64,000 nt of DNA from Saccharibacillus endophyticus (GCF_013185185.1 NZ_JAAZWE010000004.1:79758-143757), one strand, 5' to 3'. Counted from the stretch's first letter, positions 52,063-60,956 are shown. The notes: generated from the sequence alone by a model not told the origin. Translations and numbers: made by a program.

Positions 52063-52141
52063 GGAGAGTGATTTCCTTTTAGAGCGACTTTTGGCTTTCC
52101 GTAGGAAAACAACCCGGAGCGATAAAAGGAAATCACTCTCC
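52063..52141. repeat. Long imperfect hairpin before the UPF0303 gene
   Basis: GGAGAGTGATTTCCTTTTA... / ...TAAAAGGAAATCACTCTCC, arms of about 19 bp, loop of ~40 nt. No T-run. It ends 51 bp before the start codon, so it would lie in the 5' untranslated region. Confidence 0.7.
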
Positions 52142-52192
52142 CCGCGTCGAATATACCCCCTCTCAGCACAATACAAAGGAGCTACTCACCCC

Positions 52193-52672
52193 ATGACTAC
52201 AGACGAACAGCTGGCGCAAATGCGGCAGGAAGAAGAAGAATTGCGGTTTCGCGCTTTTGACGCGGAAACGGCGCTTGCGCTTGGTTTGACTTTGATCGAA
52301 GAAGCGCGTCGAACCAACAAAAAAGTTACGGTAGACATCACTCGCAAAGGACATCGCCTTTTCCTGCACGCGATGGAAGGCACCTCGCCGGAAAACGAAG
52401 ACTGGATTCGGCGCAAAAACAATACGGTCGGACGCTTCGTCAAAAGCTCGTGGCACACCGCCCTCCAGCTTCGCAGCGAAAACAAGACCTTATCGGAAGA
52501 CTTTGGTCTGAGCGACAATGAATTCGTGCTCGCCGGCGGCGCCTTCCCGCTGATGCTAGCCGGAGAAGGCTTGATCGGTACCGTCACCGTATCGGGCCTC
52601 CCCGATCAAGAAGACCACGACCTCGTCACCTCCGGCATCCGCCGCTTCCTGAGCGAAAGCCAGAATCAATAA
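52193..52672 (+). CDS. UPF0303 / heme-degrading-domain family protein
   Basis: 159 aa. The family pattern is clear: FDAETALALGLTLIEEARRTNKKVTVDI (helix plus strand), GHRLFLHAMEGTSPENEDWIRRKNNTVGRF, and GGAFPLMLAGEGLIGTVTVSGLPDQEDHDLV. This is the HbpS/GlcG-like fold shared with YBR137w (UPF0303), reported to bind or degrade heme-type compounds. ATG at 52193 with AAAGGAG. Convergent with the UbiA operon across a shared terminator. Confidence 0.85.
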   Translation: MTTDEQLAQMRQEEEELRFRAFDAETALALGLTLIEEARRTNKKVTVDITRKGHRLFLHAMEGTSPENEDWIRRKNNTVGRFVKSSWHTALQLRSENKTLSEDFGLSDNEFVLAGGAFPLMLAGEGLIGTVTVSGLPDQEDHDLVTSGIRRFLSESQNQ

Positions 52673-52727
52673 ATCGCTCAACCTGCACCTAACCTGCTTG
52701 CAAAAGCAGTCAAAGCACAACACGACC

Positions 52728-52773
52728 AAAAAGACTTCATCATTCGCATTTTCGCGAATGATGAAGTCTTTTT
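52728..52773. terminator. Bidirectional terminator
   Basis: AAAAAGACTTCATCATTCGC and its complement, with A- and T-runs on both sides, between the UPF0303 gene and the ubiA-type gene. Confidence 0.95.
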
Positions 52774-52815
52774 ACCATTCTTATTATCGCTTGCCTTCTT
52801 GACCCTCAAGACACT

Positions 52816-53688
52816 TTACAAAAAGTAGTCCAACATCGCAAACAACAAAATCAGCATACTGACCACCTGATTCAGATTGTACGAAGCGATCTTCATCAGC
52901 CGTCGATTATGCGGTTTGACGATCCCGTGCTCCAGCATCAGCAGGAACGCAGCCAGCACGATCCCGATCAGGTACAGCCAGCCCAGATCGCGGAAAACGA
53001 ACAAGAACAGCAGCAATCCGACCATCACCGCATGCAGGAAACGCGAGATATACAGTGCAGGCTTTAAACCGAAAGCGCTAGGAATCGAATGCAACCCCTG
53101 CTTCCGATCAAAGTCGATATCCTGCGTTCCGTACAAAATATCGAAGCCGCCGATCCACAACATCACGATCGTACCGAGCACGAACGGCGTGAACGCGAAT
53201 GATCCGGTCACCGCGAACCAGGCCCCGATCGGCGCGGACGCAATCGTAAATCCCAGGTACAGATGGCTCAGCCACGTAAAGCGTTTCGTATACGAATACG
53301 ACGAAATCAGGAAGATCGCGACCGGAGACAGGATCAGGCAAAGCATGTTCAACATCCCCGCCGCCACAATAAAGATTGCATAATTGACGACGACAAAAAT
53401 CCAAACTTCGCGCACGCCAAGCAGCTTTTGCGGCAAATGTCGGTGGGCGGTGCGCGGATTGGCGGCGTCGAACTCGCGGTCTGCCAACCGATTGAATGCG
53501 TTCGCGCCGTTGCGGGCGGCAACCAGTGCGATCAGCGACCAGAGAATGACGCGCCATGAAGGCACGCCGCCTGCTGCCCACACGATCGAAATGATCGCAA
53601 AAGGCAGCGAAAACAGCGTGTGCGAGAACATCACCAACGAACCAAAATCACGTGTTTTTAGAAAAGCACTGCGTATCGCCGCACTCAT
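52816..53688 (-). CDS. UbiA-family prenyltransferase (MqnP/ubiA-other type; DmkA candidate)
   Basis: 290 aa with eight or nine membrane helices. Active-site motif 1 N66-x-x-x-D70-x-x-x-D74 (NRLADREFD) and motif 2 (DILYGTQDIDFD) bind the prenyl diphosphate through Mg. The opening LKTRDFGSLVMFSHTLFSLPFAI and the NPRTAHRHLP block mark the ubiA_other group, which includes MqnP of the futalosine menaquinone route. It joins a polyprenyl chain to an aromatic quinone precursor in the membrane. Starts inside the stop of the aminotransferase gene (ATGA), so it is translationally coupled. Role as DmkA is inference. Confidence 0.88.
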   Translation of the reverse strand: MSAAIRSAFLKTRDFGSLVMFSHTLFSLPFAIISIVWAAGGVPSWRVILWSLIALVAARNGANAFNRLADREFDAANPRTAHRHLPQKLLGVREVWIFVVVNYAIFIVAAGMLNMLCLILSPVAIFLISSYSYTKRFTWLSHLYLGFTIASAPIGAWFAVTGSFAFTPFVLGTIVMLWIGGFDILYGTQDIDFDRKQGLHSIPSAFGLKPALYISRFLHAVMVGLLLFLFVFRDLGWLYLIGIVLAAFLLMLEHGIVKPHNRRLMKIASYNLNQVVSMLILLFAMLDYFL

Positions 53689-55163
53689 GGCTGCCGATTC
53701 GACGCAGAAGCTTCGCTTTCTCCGCCTTGTTCCTTTTCCGTTACTGTAAGCCGCTCCTGCTCAATTGCCCCCAACACCGCATCCAGCGCTTCCAGCATCA
53801 GCTCGATATCCGACGCTTCGATGACGATCGGCGGTTGGAAAGCCAGTACGTTGCGGGACACGCCGTTTTTGCCGATCAGGAAGCCGCGGTCTTTCATCTC
53901 TTCCAGCACCCGATCCGTCATCATTGCGCCATAGGTCGGATCTTCCGCGTACAGTTCGGCCCCCAGCATCAAGCCAAGTCCGCGAACTTCGGACACGATA
54001 TGCGGGTAAAAGACGCGCATGCGTTCCAAACCAAGCTTCAGCGCCGATCCCAAACGTGCCGCCCGTTCCGGCAGATTCTCCGACTCGATATAATCCAGCA
54101 CCGCCAGCGCGGTTTCGGCCGAGATCGGATTGCCGCCGAACGTCGAAGCCGAAGGCACGTTGAGCGAAGCCGCTACCTCTTCCGTCGCCGCGAACGCGCC
54201 GATCGGAATGCCTCCGCCGAGCGCTTTGGCCATCGTCACGATATCTGCCTGCACGCCAAGCTGCTGCGAAGCGAGCAGCTGTCCGGTACGCCCGAAGCCG
54301 GTTTGAATCTCGTCCGCGATCAGCAGTACGCCGTAAGATTCCAGCATTTTTTTCGCGCGAGCCAGATAGCCTTCCGGCATCACGATCATTCCGCCGTTGC
54401 CCTGAATCGGTTCGACGATCATCGCCGCGATATTGTCGCCGGCTTCGCGCAGTACGTCTTCCAGCGCGCTTAACGAACGTTTTGCCGCTTCCTGAGGATC
54501 AACGCCATACGCATAAGGACGCGGAATGAAGTAGACATGATCGTCCGGGAACGGGTCGGTCCGCCACATTTGCAGACCCGTGACGCTTGTCGTCAGCGAA
54601 GTACGGCCGTGCAGCGATTCGGTCAGCGAGATGAAGCCTCTGCGTTTTGTATGCCGACGCGCCAACACCAACGCCCCTTCGTTCGCTTCCGAGCCGCTGT
54701 TGCAGAAAAAGACGCGCGGATAAGCGGGCAGAAGTTCCGACATCCGTTTGGCCAATTTGGCGGAAGGCTCGGTCAGATAGATCGTGGTCGTATGCTGAAG
54801 CTTGCGCGCCTGACGAACGGTCGCTTCGGCGATCGCGGGGTTGCAGTGACCCGTTGCAACGACGGATACGCCCGCGAAGAAGTCCGTATACGCCTTGCCT
54901 TCGCCGTCCGTCACATGCTGCATGGAACCGGAGACCAGTACGGGCGGATTCTTATAGAAATGCTGCGTGCACGGGAAAAAGTGGGCTTTGCGCAGCGCGA
55001 CGACTTCTTCGGGCGTCATGACGCTCCCGACGGGTTCAGTCTGCGCCGCCGCTGCATGTCGCGCTTCCGCTCCAGACTTCTGCGTGCGATTCGCTTCGGT
55101 ATCGGTAAACACTCCGGTTGATTTGGGCACTTGATTTTGTTGTTCGCTGTTCATTCCGCTCAT
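53685..55163 (-). CDS. Class III PLP aminotransferase
   Basis: 492 aa. About 55 extra N-terminal residues (Gln/Ala/Thr-rich) precede the fold. Visible: GVSVVATGHCNP, FFCNSGSEANEGALVLARRHT, DEIQTGFGRTGQ (D-E of the PLP pocket), and the Schiff-base lysine in TMAKALGGGIPIGAF (~residue 312). It belongs to the ornithine/4-aminobutyrate/alanine-glyoxylate branch; the amino donor is undetermined. ATGA overlaps couple it to the U32 gene in front and the ubiA gene behind. Confidence 0.9.
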   Translation of the reverse strand: MSGMNSEQQNQVPKSTGVFTDTEANRTQKSGAEARHAAAAQTEPVGSVMTPEEVVALRKAHFFPCTQHFYKNPPVLVSGSMQHVTDGEGKAYTDFFAGVSVVATGHCNPAIAEATVRQARKLQHTTTIYLTEPSAKLAKRMSELLPAYPRVFFCNSGSEANEGALVLARRHTKRRGFISLTESLHGRTSLTTSVTGLQMWRTDPFPDDHVYFIPRPYAYGVDPQEAAKRSLSALEDVLREAGDNIAAMIVEPIQGNGGMIVMPEGYLARAKKMLESYGVLLIADEIQTGFGRTGQLLASQQLGVQADIVTMAKALGGGIPIGAFAATEEVAASLNVPSASTFGGNPISAETALAVLDYIESENLPERAARLGSALKLGLERMRVFYPHIVSEVRGLGLMLGAELYAEDPTYGAMMTDRVLEEMKDRGFLIGKNGVSRNVLAFQPPIVIEASDIELMLEALDAVLGAIEQERLTVTEKEQGGESEASASNRQP

Positions 55164-57238
55164 CCTTTCGTTTCTTGAAGTACCGGCTGTTCGGCAGGCG
55201 CGACCTTTTCTTCCGACGCTTCCTCTGCCGAAGGAGCCGCATCCAGAGCTGTCGGCAAGTTCGCCGGCGTGCTGCGGTCCGCACGGCGGAAAGCCAGCGC
55301 GCCGAGCGTAAATCCGGCAAAGGTCGGCTCAAGGCCAGCCGCCAGTTCGACTGCGCGTTCCGGCGCATTCAAGGCTGCGCGATAGACCGCCAACAGTTCG
55401 CCCAAGCGCTCCGGCGCATAGGTCGAACCTTCGATGCGGAAGTGCGAGATTCCGGCCTGCATCAGTTCGGCGACGACAGGCAGCATGCAGATTTCTTTGG
55501 ACGTCGTGAGATGGCAGCGGCCGTGAACGTCTTTATAGACCGGGCTTTCGCCTTTGTCGGTCATCAAGACAAGGATGTCGTCGCGAACATAGTGATTACT
55601 TTCTTCGGCGACCGGTTGGTAGACTTCGGTATTTTCATACAGATCGTGCTCCATATACATCACGACCGGCGTGCCGTGTACGGTCAGTTCCAGTTCGCCT
55701 TGGGTACGGCCCAACAGAGCAGCCAGATCCGGCAAATTGGCTTCGATCGAAGCCGTCAAACGTTCTACGCCTAACTCGCGGTACATATGTTCAGCCATAT
55801 GATTATACAGATTCAGCGACAGGTCGCCGATCAGCGGAAGACCGAAACCTTTGAAGCGACGCACCGCGCCGATGTTTGTCACCAGAAGCGCGTCCAAGCC
55901 CGGTACACCGCGAGACAGCAGAGCATCATATTGTTCAAAGTGTATTTCGTTCATCATGCGCGGGGTTGCAAGCACTAGCCGCGTATTGCCTTTGATCGCG
56001 GCCAGTTCGGCCAGTTCTTTCCGGCCGAAAGCCCGATCCGGCAGCAGCACGTCGCCCGACAAGAACAGTTCATCCACGCCGGCTTCCAACGCTGCCTTGG
56101 CCTGAGCCATGTTATTGACGCGAACCGTCAGCTTCGGAACAGCAGCTGTCGGCGCGGAGTTTTGCAGTGTTGTTGCTTTTTCTACAGCGGTATGCGTCAG
56201 CCATTCGCGAGCGGTACGGACAGCCGATTCGCTCGTCTCGCGTTCCGCCGTCGGCGTGCTGAACACTTTACCCGTGCTGTAGAACTTGCCCGTGCCTTCA
56301 AAGCGCTGATTGATATTGGATAAGCCCGGCTTGCCGAATGCGTAAGCCGTGGAAAAATCGCGTTTGCGTTCCTTGTGCATCTTCTCGCTTTCCGCGTCGC
56401 GTTCGAAGCCTACCGGGTCTTCGAGATAGCGATCAATCGCTTCGCCGTAGCTGTTGACCAGAGAGGCCATGAATTCCTTGTCTCGCATCCGGCCTTCGAT
56501 CTTGAACGAGGTCACGTGGGCATCGATCAGCTCCGGCAGATATTCGTACATATTCATGTCTTTGGCTGCGAGCGGATACGGCGTGCTGTAGACGTAGCCG
56601 TCTTTTTTCATCCGGTAATCCCAACGGCACGGCTTGAGGCATTTGCCCCGGTTGCTGCTCATGCCGAACAGATGCGAGCTGATGTAGCAGTTGGCTCCGT
56701 GCACCGAACACATATCGCCGTGGACAAAGTATTCGATCTCGATTCCGGTTTGTTCTTCGATGATTCGGGCTGTTTTGAGATCCATTTCCCGCGAGGTTAC
56801 GACCCGGGTGACGCCGAATTCCTGAAGCGCGCGGACCATCTCGACGTTATGTACGTTCAGCATAACGGATGCGTGCACGGGCAGATCCAGACCTTGCTCG
56901 CGAAGCAGCGACGGGACGGCCAAATCCTGTACGATGATGGCGTCGACGCCGGAGCGATCGAGGAAGCCCAGGTACTCGCCCGCTTCGGACACGTCCGTTT
57001 CGCTGAGCATATTATTGACGGTGACATAGGCTTTTTTGCCGAGGCCGTGCGCGATGTTGACGGCTTCGACGATGTCTTCGCGGGTGAAGTTGTAGCCTTT
57101 GCGCATCATGCGCATGTTAAGGCCGGGACCTCCGAAGTAGACGGCGTCGCAATTGGCGCGGATGACCGTATCGAAAATCTCGAATGTTCCGGCTGGGGCT
57201 AGGAGTTCGACTTCTCTTCCTTGGAAATAACGTGGCAT
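55160..57238 (-). CDS. U32 family peptidase-like protein
   Basis: 692 aa, the long U32 form with a second collagenase-like half. Starts with REVELLAPAGTFE and carries the four-cysteine signature C177, C184, C200 and C204 (GDMCSVHGANC...GKCLKPCRW), which in RlhA, UbiU and UbiV holds a 4Fe-4S cluster. Not all U32 proteins are peptidases: UbiU/V hydroxylate quinone precursors without oxygen, and RlhA modifies 23S rRNA. Cotranscription with a UbiA prenyltransferase makes a quinone role worth testing. ATG 57238 behind AAGGAGG. Confidence 0.85.
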   Translation of the reverse strand: MPRYFQGREVELLAPAGTFEIFDTVIRANCDAVYFGGPGLNMRMMRKGYNFTREDIVEAVNIAHGLGKKAYVTVNNMLSETDVSEAGEYLGFLDRSGVDAIIVQDLAVPSLLREQGLDLPVHASVMLNVHNVEMVRALQEFGVTRVVTSREMDLKTARIIEEQTGIEIEYFVHGDMCSVHGANCYISSHLFGMSSNRGKCLKPCRWDYRMKKDGYVYSTPYPLAAKDMNMYEYLPELIDAHVTSFKIEGRMRDKEFMASLVNSYGEAIDRYLEDPVGFERDAESEKMHKERKRDFSTAYAFGKPGLSNINQRFEGTGKFYSTGKVFSTPTAERETSESAVRTAREWLTHTAVEKATTLQNSAPTAAVPKLTVRVNNMAQAKAALEAGVDELFLSGDVLLPDRAFGRKELAELAAIKGNTRLVLATPRMMNEIHFEQYDALLSRGVPGLDALLVTNIGAVRRFKGFGLPLIGDLSLNLYNHMAEHMYRELGVERLTASIEANLPDLAALLGRTQGELELTVHGTPVVMYMEHDLYENTEVYQPVAEESNHYVRDDILVLMTDKGESPVYKDVHGRCHLTTSKEICMLPVVAELMQAGISHFRIEGSTYAPERLGELLAVYRAALNAPERAVELAAGLEPTFAGFTLGALAFRRADRSTPANLPTALDAAPSAEEASEEKVAPAEQPVLQETKG

Positions 57239-57252
57239 AATGGTTCCTCCTT

Positions 57253-57441
57253 GAAGCAAGTTCCTGTTCGGGGGGAAGCGCGGGACGCTGCGGGGGAAAT
57301 TCGTTTCGGTCGCGTGTTGCACTTGGAAAGCCGGATTGAATTTTAATAAGGTAGCTTCCCAATTGCAAAGGCGAACGCTAACGCTCCTTCACTGAATTTC
57401 CCCCTTCGCTTAGCGCTTCGACTTAAGCAGGGGCTTGCTTC
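57253..57441 (-). repeat. Family A long-hairpin repeat, copy A7
   Basis: Nested arms GAAGCAAG/CTTGCTTC, GAAGCGC/GCGCTTC, GGGGGAAATTC/GAATTTCCCCC, and inner TTGGAAAGCC/GGTAGCTTCCCAA-type stem. Boxes TTTTAATAAGG and GCAAAGGCG are kept. Lies between ecfT and the U32 gene, both on the minus strand. Confidence 0.85.
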
Positions 57442-57518
57442 TTTTATTTAGTGTGTAGGTGGTTAAGAGATTTGAGCGAGTAAGCAAGCTCAAAGTCTGA
57501 TGAAACGGATTTGTTTGG

Positions 57519-58355
57519 TTATAAGGTCAATCGCATTAACAGCGCTCCTACGGGCAGTAAAGCGAAAAGGAGCGTAAACCAGGTATCGGCGGAGCGCCAG
57601 ATGAGTTGGCGGTAAGCGGTTCTGGGAGCGCCGATCCGGTAGCCGCGGGCTTCCAAAGATGTCGTCAGTTCCTCGGCGCGGCGGAAAGCGCCGACGGTGA
57701 CGGGTACGAGCAGGGACAGGAGCAGACGCGCTTTTTCTTTGAGCTTCATTTCTTCGTAATCGGCGCCGCGTGCGGCTTGGGCCTTCAGGATGGTCTGCGC
57801 TTCTTCCAGCAGGGCCGGGATAAAGCGGAGGGCAAGGCGCATCATGAGCGAGAAGCGTTCGGCTCCCGTGCCTTTACGGGAGAGCGGCTTCAGCATGCCT
57901 TCGACGCCTCGGCTGAGCATGGACGGCGTCGTGGTGAAGGTCAGCATGGCGGTGAACACGATCAATAGCGCCATGCGGCTTACCGCAAGCAAAGCGCTGG
58001 AAAGAACGGCGGATGTAAGCGTGAACGGTCCCCATGTCCAGCTCCAGAGTAAAGGTTCGACGGCAGAGAGATTCACGGCGCCATTCCCTGCTCCGGCAAT
58101 CAATTGGAACAGGAAAACGAACAACATCAGCCAGCGCAGCGGGCGTAGAGCGCGCAGATAAGTTTTGGCCGGAATTTTCGTCGCGGTCAGCACCAGGATC
58201 GATAAGATCGCAAGCGCAGCGAGCTGCGGCCAACCGTTGGAGAGGATAAGCGCCGCCGTGAAAAGCAGCATCGCCGCGATTTTGGCTCGCGGGTCCAGTT
58301 CATGTACTCGCGAACCTGTAGGAATCATTCGGCCGATGATCAGCTTGTCACGCAT
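57519..58355 (-). CDS. ecfT: ECF transporter transmembrane subunit EcfT
   Basis: 278 aa. N-terminal helices (AAMLLFTAALILSN, LAALAILSILVLTAT), then the two EcfT coupling motifs AQAARGAD (~190) and LEARGYR (~235), both with the A-R-G core that docks on the ATPases. EcfT joins the two ATPases to an exchangeable substrate-binding S subunit. It overlaps the 3' end of ecfA2 by 16 nt and is last in the five-gene operon with the Gx and NusG-II genes. This is not the ribosomal-operon EcfAA'T set, so it is probably dedicated. Confidence 0.9.
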   Translation of the reverse strand: MRDKLIIGRMIPTGSRVHELDPRAKIAAMLLFTAALILSNGWPQLAALAILSILVLTATKIPAKTYLRALRPLRWLMLFVFLFQLIAGAGNGAVNLSAVEPLLWSWTWGPFTLTSAVLSSALLAVSRMALLIVFTAMLTFTTTPSMLSRGVEGMLKPLSRKGTGAERFSLMMRLALRFIPALLEEAQTILKAQAARGADYEEMKLKEKARLLLSLLVPVTVGAFRRAEELTTSLEARGYRIGAPRTAYRQLIWRSADTWFTLLFALLPVGALLMRLTL

Positions 58356-59533
58356 ATGCTCGCCTCCTTTCCGTGTCCAGGCAGTGCGTCCGCCGAAGAA
58401 TCGGCTGGGCCGCCAAGTGCCTGTATCGACTCGTGTTTAGCCCCTTCTTCCGACGCCATGTTCGTACTCTCGCACTCCGCGAAGCCGCGAACGGCTTCTT
58501 CGATCCGCCGCGCCATATCTTCGGCCGTCCGAGGAAGCGGCAATGCCGCCAACTGCGGCAGCCGGGCCGTCCATTCTGCCCAGCAGCGAAGCTGTTCGGG
58601 CACGGCTATGCCCCAATGATCCAGCTCCTCCGAACGGTCGGCCAATTCATCCGCGTCTCCTTGGAAAACGACGCTGCCTTCGTGCATCACGATCCATTCG
58701 TCCGCGACTTCCATCAATTCCTCGATCCGGTGCGTAACCATCAGAATCGTTCGGCCTTCTTCTCGGCATAGCCTCGCCAGGAGCGCAATCAATTCCCGGC
58801 GCGCCGCCGAGTCGAGCGTAGCGGTCGGCTCGTCGAGCATGACGATCTCCGGTCCGGCCGCCAGCACGGAGGCAATCGCGACCTTGCGCATCTGTCCGCC
58901 GCTTAATGTCAGCGGATGACGCTTGAGCAGCGCTTCGTCCAACCCCATCGACTTGAGCGCCTCAACCGCTTTCGACTGCGCTTCTTTACGCGACGAGCCA
59001 AAATTCATCGGGCCGAACATCAAGTCTTTTTCCACCGTATCCTCGAACAAATGCTGCTCGGGAAACTGAAAGCTCAACCCGATCCGGCGGCGCAGCGCAT
59101 TCAGCTTCGGTTTTTGCCTATTCGGCAGCAGCGTGCGGTCCAGAACTTCAACCGTCCCTCCCGTAGGCAGCAGCAGACCGTTAAGCAGTTGCAGGAGCGT
59201 GGACTTCCCCGATCCCGTGCCTCCGGCGATGCCGACGAGCGTTCCTTTGCGAATACGGATATTGACGTCATGCAGCGCCGCTGCGGCGAACGGACTGCCT
59301 GCCTGATAGGTGTAATCGACATGGCTTAACTCGATAACCGGATCGGATAGGCCCGCCGCGTTTTTTTTCGCGGCAGCGTCCTCGATCCGATCTCCCATTG
59401 ACGCCGCTGCTTCGTCCATACCGGACAAAGGCTCGGCGATCGTTGGTTTTCGACCGAAACCGTCCGCTTCGCTATTCGATTTTTTCCCCGCGTTTCGTCT
59501 TATCCAGCCGATCACGACCGTATCCCCCTTCAA
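58340..59533 (-). CDS. ECF transporter ATP-binding protein EcfA2, extended
   Basis: 397 aa against the usual ~285. The ATPase core is intact: Walker A GGTGSGKST (~101-109), Q-loop SFQFPEQHLFEDTVEKD, signature LSGGQMRK, Walker B IVMLDEPTATLD and H-loop VTHRIEE. Extra parts are an N-terminal ~65 residues (Ala/Glu-rich) and a C-terminal ~100 residues (Trp/Ala/Glu-rich, ending in KEASICVTS). The extensions have no known domain. Works as a heterodimer with the EcfA1 subunit from the next gene upstream. Confidence 0.88.
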   Translation of the reverse strand: MKGDTVVIGWIRRNAGKKSNSEADGFGRKPTIAEPLSGMDEAAASMGDRIEDAAAKKNAAGLSDPVIELSHVDYTYQAGSPFAAAALHDVNIRIRKGTLVGIAGGTGSGKSTLLQLLNGLLLPTGGTVEVLDRTLLPNRQKPKLNALRRRIGLSFQFPEQHLFEDTVEKDLMFGPMNFGSSRKEAQSKAVEALKSMGLDEALLKRHPLTLSGGQMRKVAIASVLAAGPEIVMLDEPTATLDSAARRELIALLARLCREEGRTILMVTHRIEELMEVADEWIVMHEGSVVFQGDADELADRSEELDHWGIAVPEQLRCWAEWTARLPQLAALPLPRTAEDMARRIEEAVRGFAECESTNMASEEGAKHESIQALGGPADSSADALPGHGKEASICVTS

Positions 59534-59579
59534 CTGCCTGCTTGATTCCCGGATGCTGCCTGTTTTGGCCGATGCCCGA

Positions 59580-60359
59580 CTATCCGATGCCCCGCGCTCT
59601 GAGCTGCTGTTCCAGTCTCAAGCGAAACGGAAGCTCGATCCCGCAGTCGCGCAATACCTCTTCATCCTCGAAAAAAGTGTCCGGCGTGCGGTCTGCGCGA
59701 ATCGTGCCGTTTTGCAGCGCTATGATTCGATCCGCCGCCAGCATTTCGTCCACGTCGTGCGTAACGGAGAACATCGTGTAGTTGCCCTGCTCCTTCATCC
59801 CTCGGATCACGCCCAGCAATTCGCGCCGCGAACGCTCATCCTGCATGGAAGTCGCTTCGTCGAACACGACGATCTCCGGCTCCATGGACAGACACGCGGC
59901 AACCGCGCAGCGCTGCTTTTGTCCGCCCGACAGCTCGCCCGGATGCTTCGGCAGAAGCGAAGAAATGTTTAACTTATCCGTATAGGCCGTAATTCGCCGC
60001 TCCATCTCCGCGCGGTCCAGGCACAATCCTTCGAGTCCGAACGCGATATCTTCTTCGACCGTCTCCCCGATAAACTGGTTGTCCGGATTCTGGAACACCA
60101 TGCCGATCCGGGCCCGAACAAGCGGCGCGTTATGCTCGGTCAATTCTTCGCCGAATACGGATACTACGCCGTTTTGCGGCCGCAGCAGTGCGTTCAACAG
60201 CCGGACGAGCGTCGATTTCCCGCAGCCGCTTTCCCCCACGACCGCGATCCATTCTCCTTGGCGAACGGTAAGGTTTACGCCCTTTAGCACCGTGTCTTTT
60301 TTTGTATAAGCGAATTCAATATCCTGTAGTTCGACCAAAGCCGCTGCCTCGCGTTCCAT
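59580..60359 (-). CDS. ECF transporter ATP-binding protein EcfA1
   Basis: 259 aa. Walker A GESGCGKST (~41-49), Q-loop VFQNPDNQFIGETVEED (the EcfA NPDNQ motif), signature LSGGQKQR, Walker B IVVFDEATSMQD and H-loop VTHDVDE. Energises transport together with EcfA2 through EcfT. ATG with GGAAGGGGGAAG. Gap of ~40 nt to the Gx gene upstream and to ecfA2 downstream. Confidence 0.92.
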   Translation of the reverse strand: MEREAAALVELQDIEFAYTKKDTVLKGVNLTVRQGEWIAVVGESGCGKSTLVRLLNALLRPQNGVVSVFGEELTEHNAPLVRARIGMVFQNPDNQFIGETVEEDIAFGLEGLCLDRAEMERRITAYTDKLNISSLLPKHPGELSGGQKQRCAVAACLSMEPEIVVFDEATSMQDERSRRELLGVIRGMKEQGNYTMFSVTHDVDEMLAADRIIALQNGTIRADRTPDTFFEDEEVLRDCGIELPFRLRLEQQLRARGIG

Positions 60360-60401
60360 GCTGCTTCCCCCTTCCTGCTTCCTATTGCTGCGCGGCTTGC
60401 A

Positions 60402-60956
60402 TCAATATTCGTTCGGTACGAACGGCGCGAACAATTTCATATGGCCGAGCGCGTTGACCAGGTACCGAACCGCGATACCGACCACGATCCCCGTTGCCAC
60501 GCCTGCGATCATCAAGACCGGCAGGTAATAGAAAATGTTAAGCGAGTCGATCACGATCGCGGCAGCCGCGAGTTGTCCGATATTGTGCGCAATCCCCCCG
60601 GCGACGCTGATCCCGATCAAACTGAGACGTTTACGGCTGATCTTCATCAATCCGTACATGACGCCGAAGCTGAGCAGAGCGCCGAACAAACTGAACAGCA
60701 GCATCGAAAACGTACCCAGGATCATGGCGGTCAGCAGCGTTTTGAGTACGACCAGCATCAGCGTATCCTTACCGTTCAAGAAATACAGGCACGTCAGGAT
60801 CATGATGTTCGCGAGCCCCAACTTCGCGCCCGGCATCATAAAGCTTCCGACCGGAATCATGGACTCGATAATGCCCAACACGACCGCCGCTGCTGCGAAG
60901 ATCGCCAGAATGACCGTCTTTTTCAGCAGCAACGATTCTTCAGCCAACGACGTCAT
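60402..60956 (-). CDS. Gx transporter family protein (Hpre_diP_synt_I; EetB-like)
   Basis: 184 aa with five or six membrane helices. The family block LGIIESMIPVGSFMMPGAKLGLANIMILTCLYF (split, residues ~24-58) marks PF07456, first labelled heptaprenyl diphosphate synthase component I but resembling ECF S subunits. In the Listeria electron-transfer locus a protein of this family is called EetB. It overlaps the NusG-II gene by 17 nt and leads into the ECF genes, so it may be the S component of that transporter (inference). ATG 60956. Confidence 0.85.
   Translation of the reverse strand: MTSLAEESLLLKKTVILAIFAAAAVVLGIIESMIPVGSFMMPGAKLGLANIMILTCLYFLNGKDTLMLVVLKTLLTAMILGTFSMLLFSLFGALLSFGVMYGLMKISRKRLSLIGISVAGGIAHNIGQLAAAAIVIDSLNIFYYLPVLMIAGVATGIVVGIAVRYLVNALGHMKLFAPFVPNEY

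Larger units (their letters stand above)
51309..52192. other. 880-bp gene-free interval with repeats and hairpins
   Basis: Contains family A copy A6, the synthase terminator, a family D cluster (51630-51830) and a long hairpin (52063-52141) just upstream of the UPF0303 gene. No coding region seen. Confidence 0.75.

Noticed and set aside
55160..57238. Ordinary secreted peptidase
   Set aside because: No signal peptide; the four-Cys pattern points to an iron-sulfur U32 protein instead.
60402..60956. Heptaprenyl diphosphate synthase component I, from the old family name
   Set aside because: The protein is an integral membrane protein in an ECF operon; the enzyme label of the family is historical.
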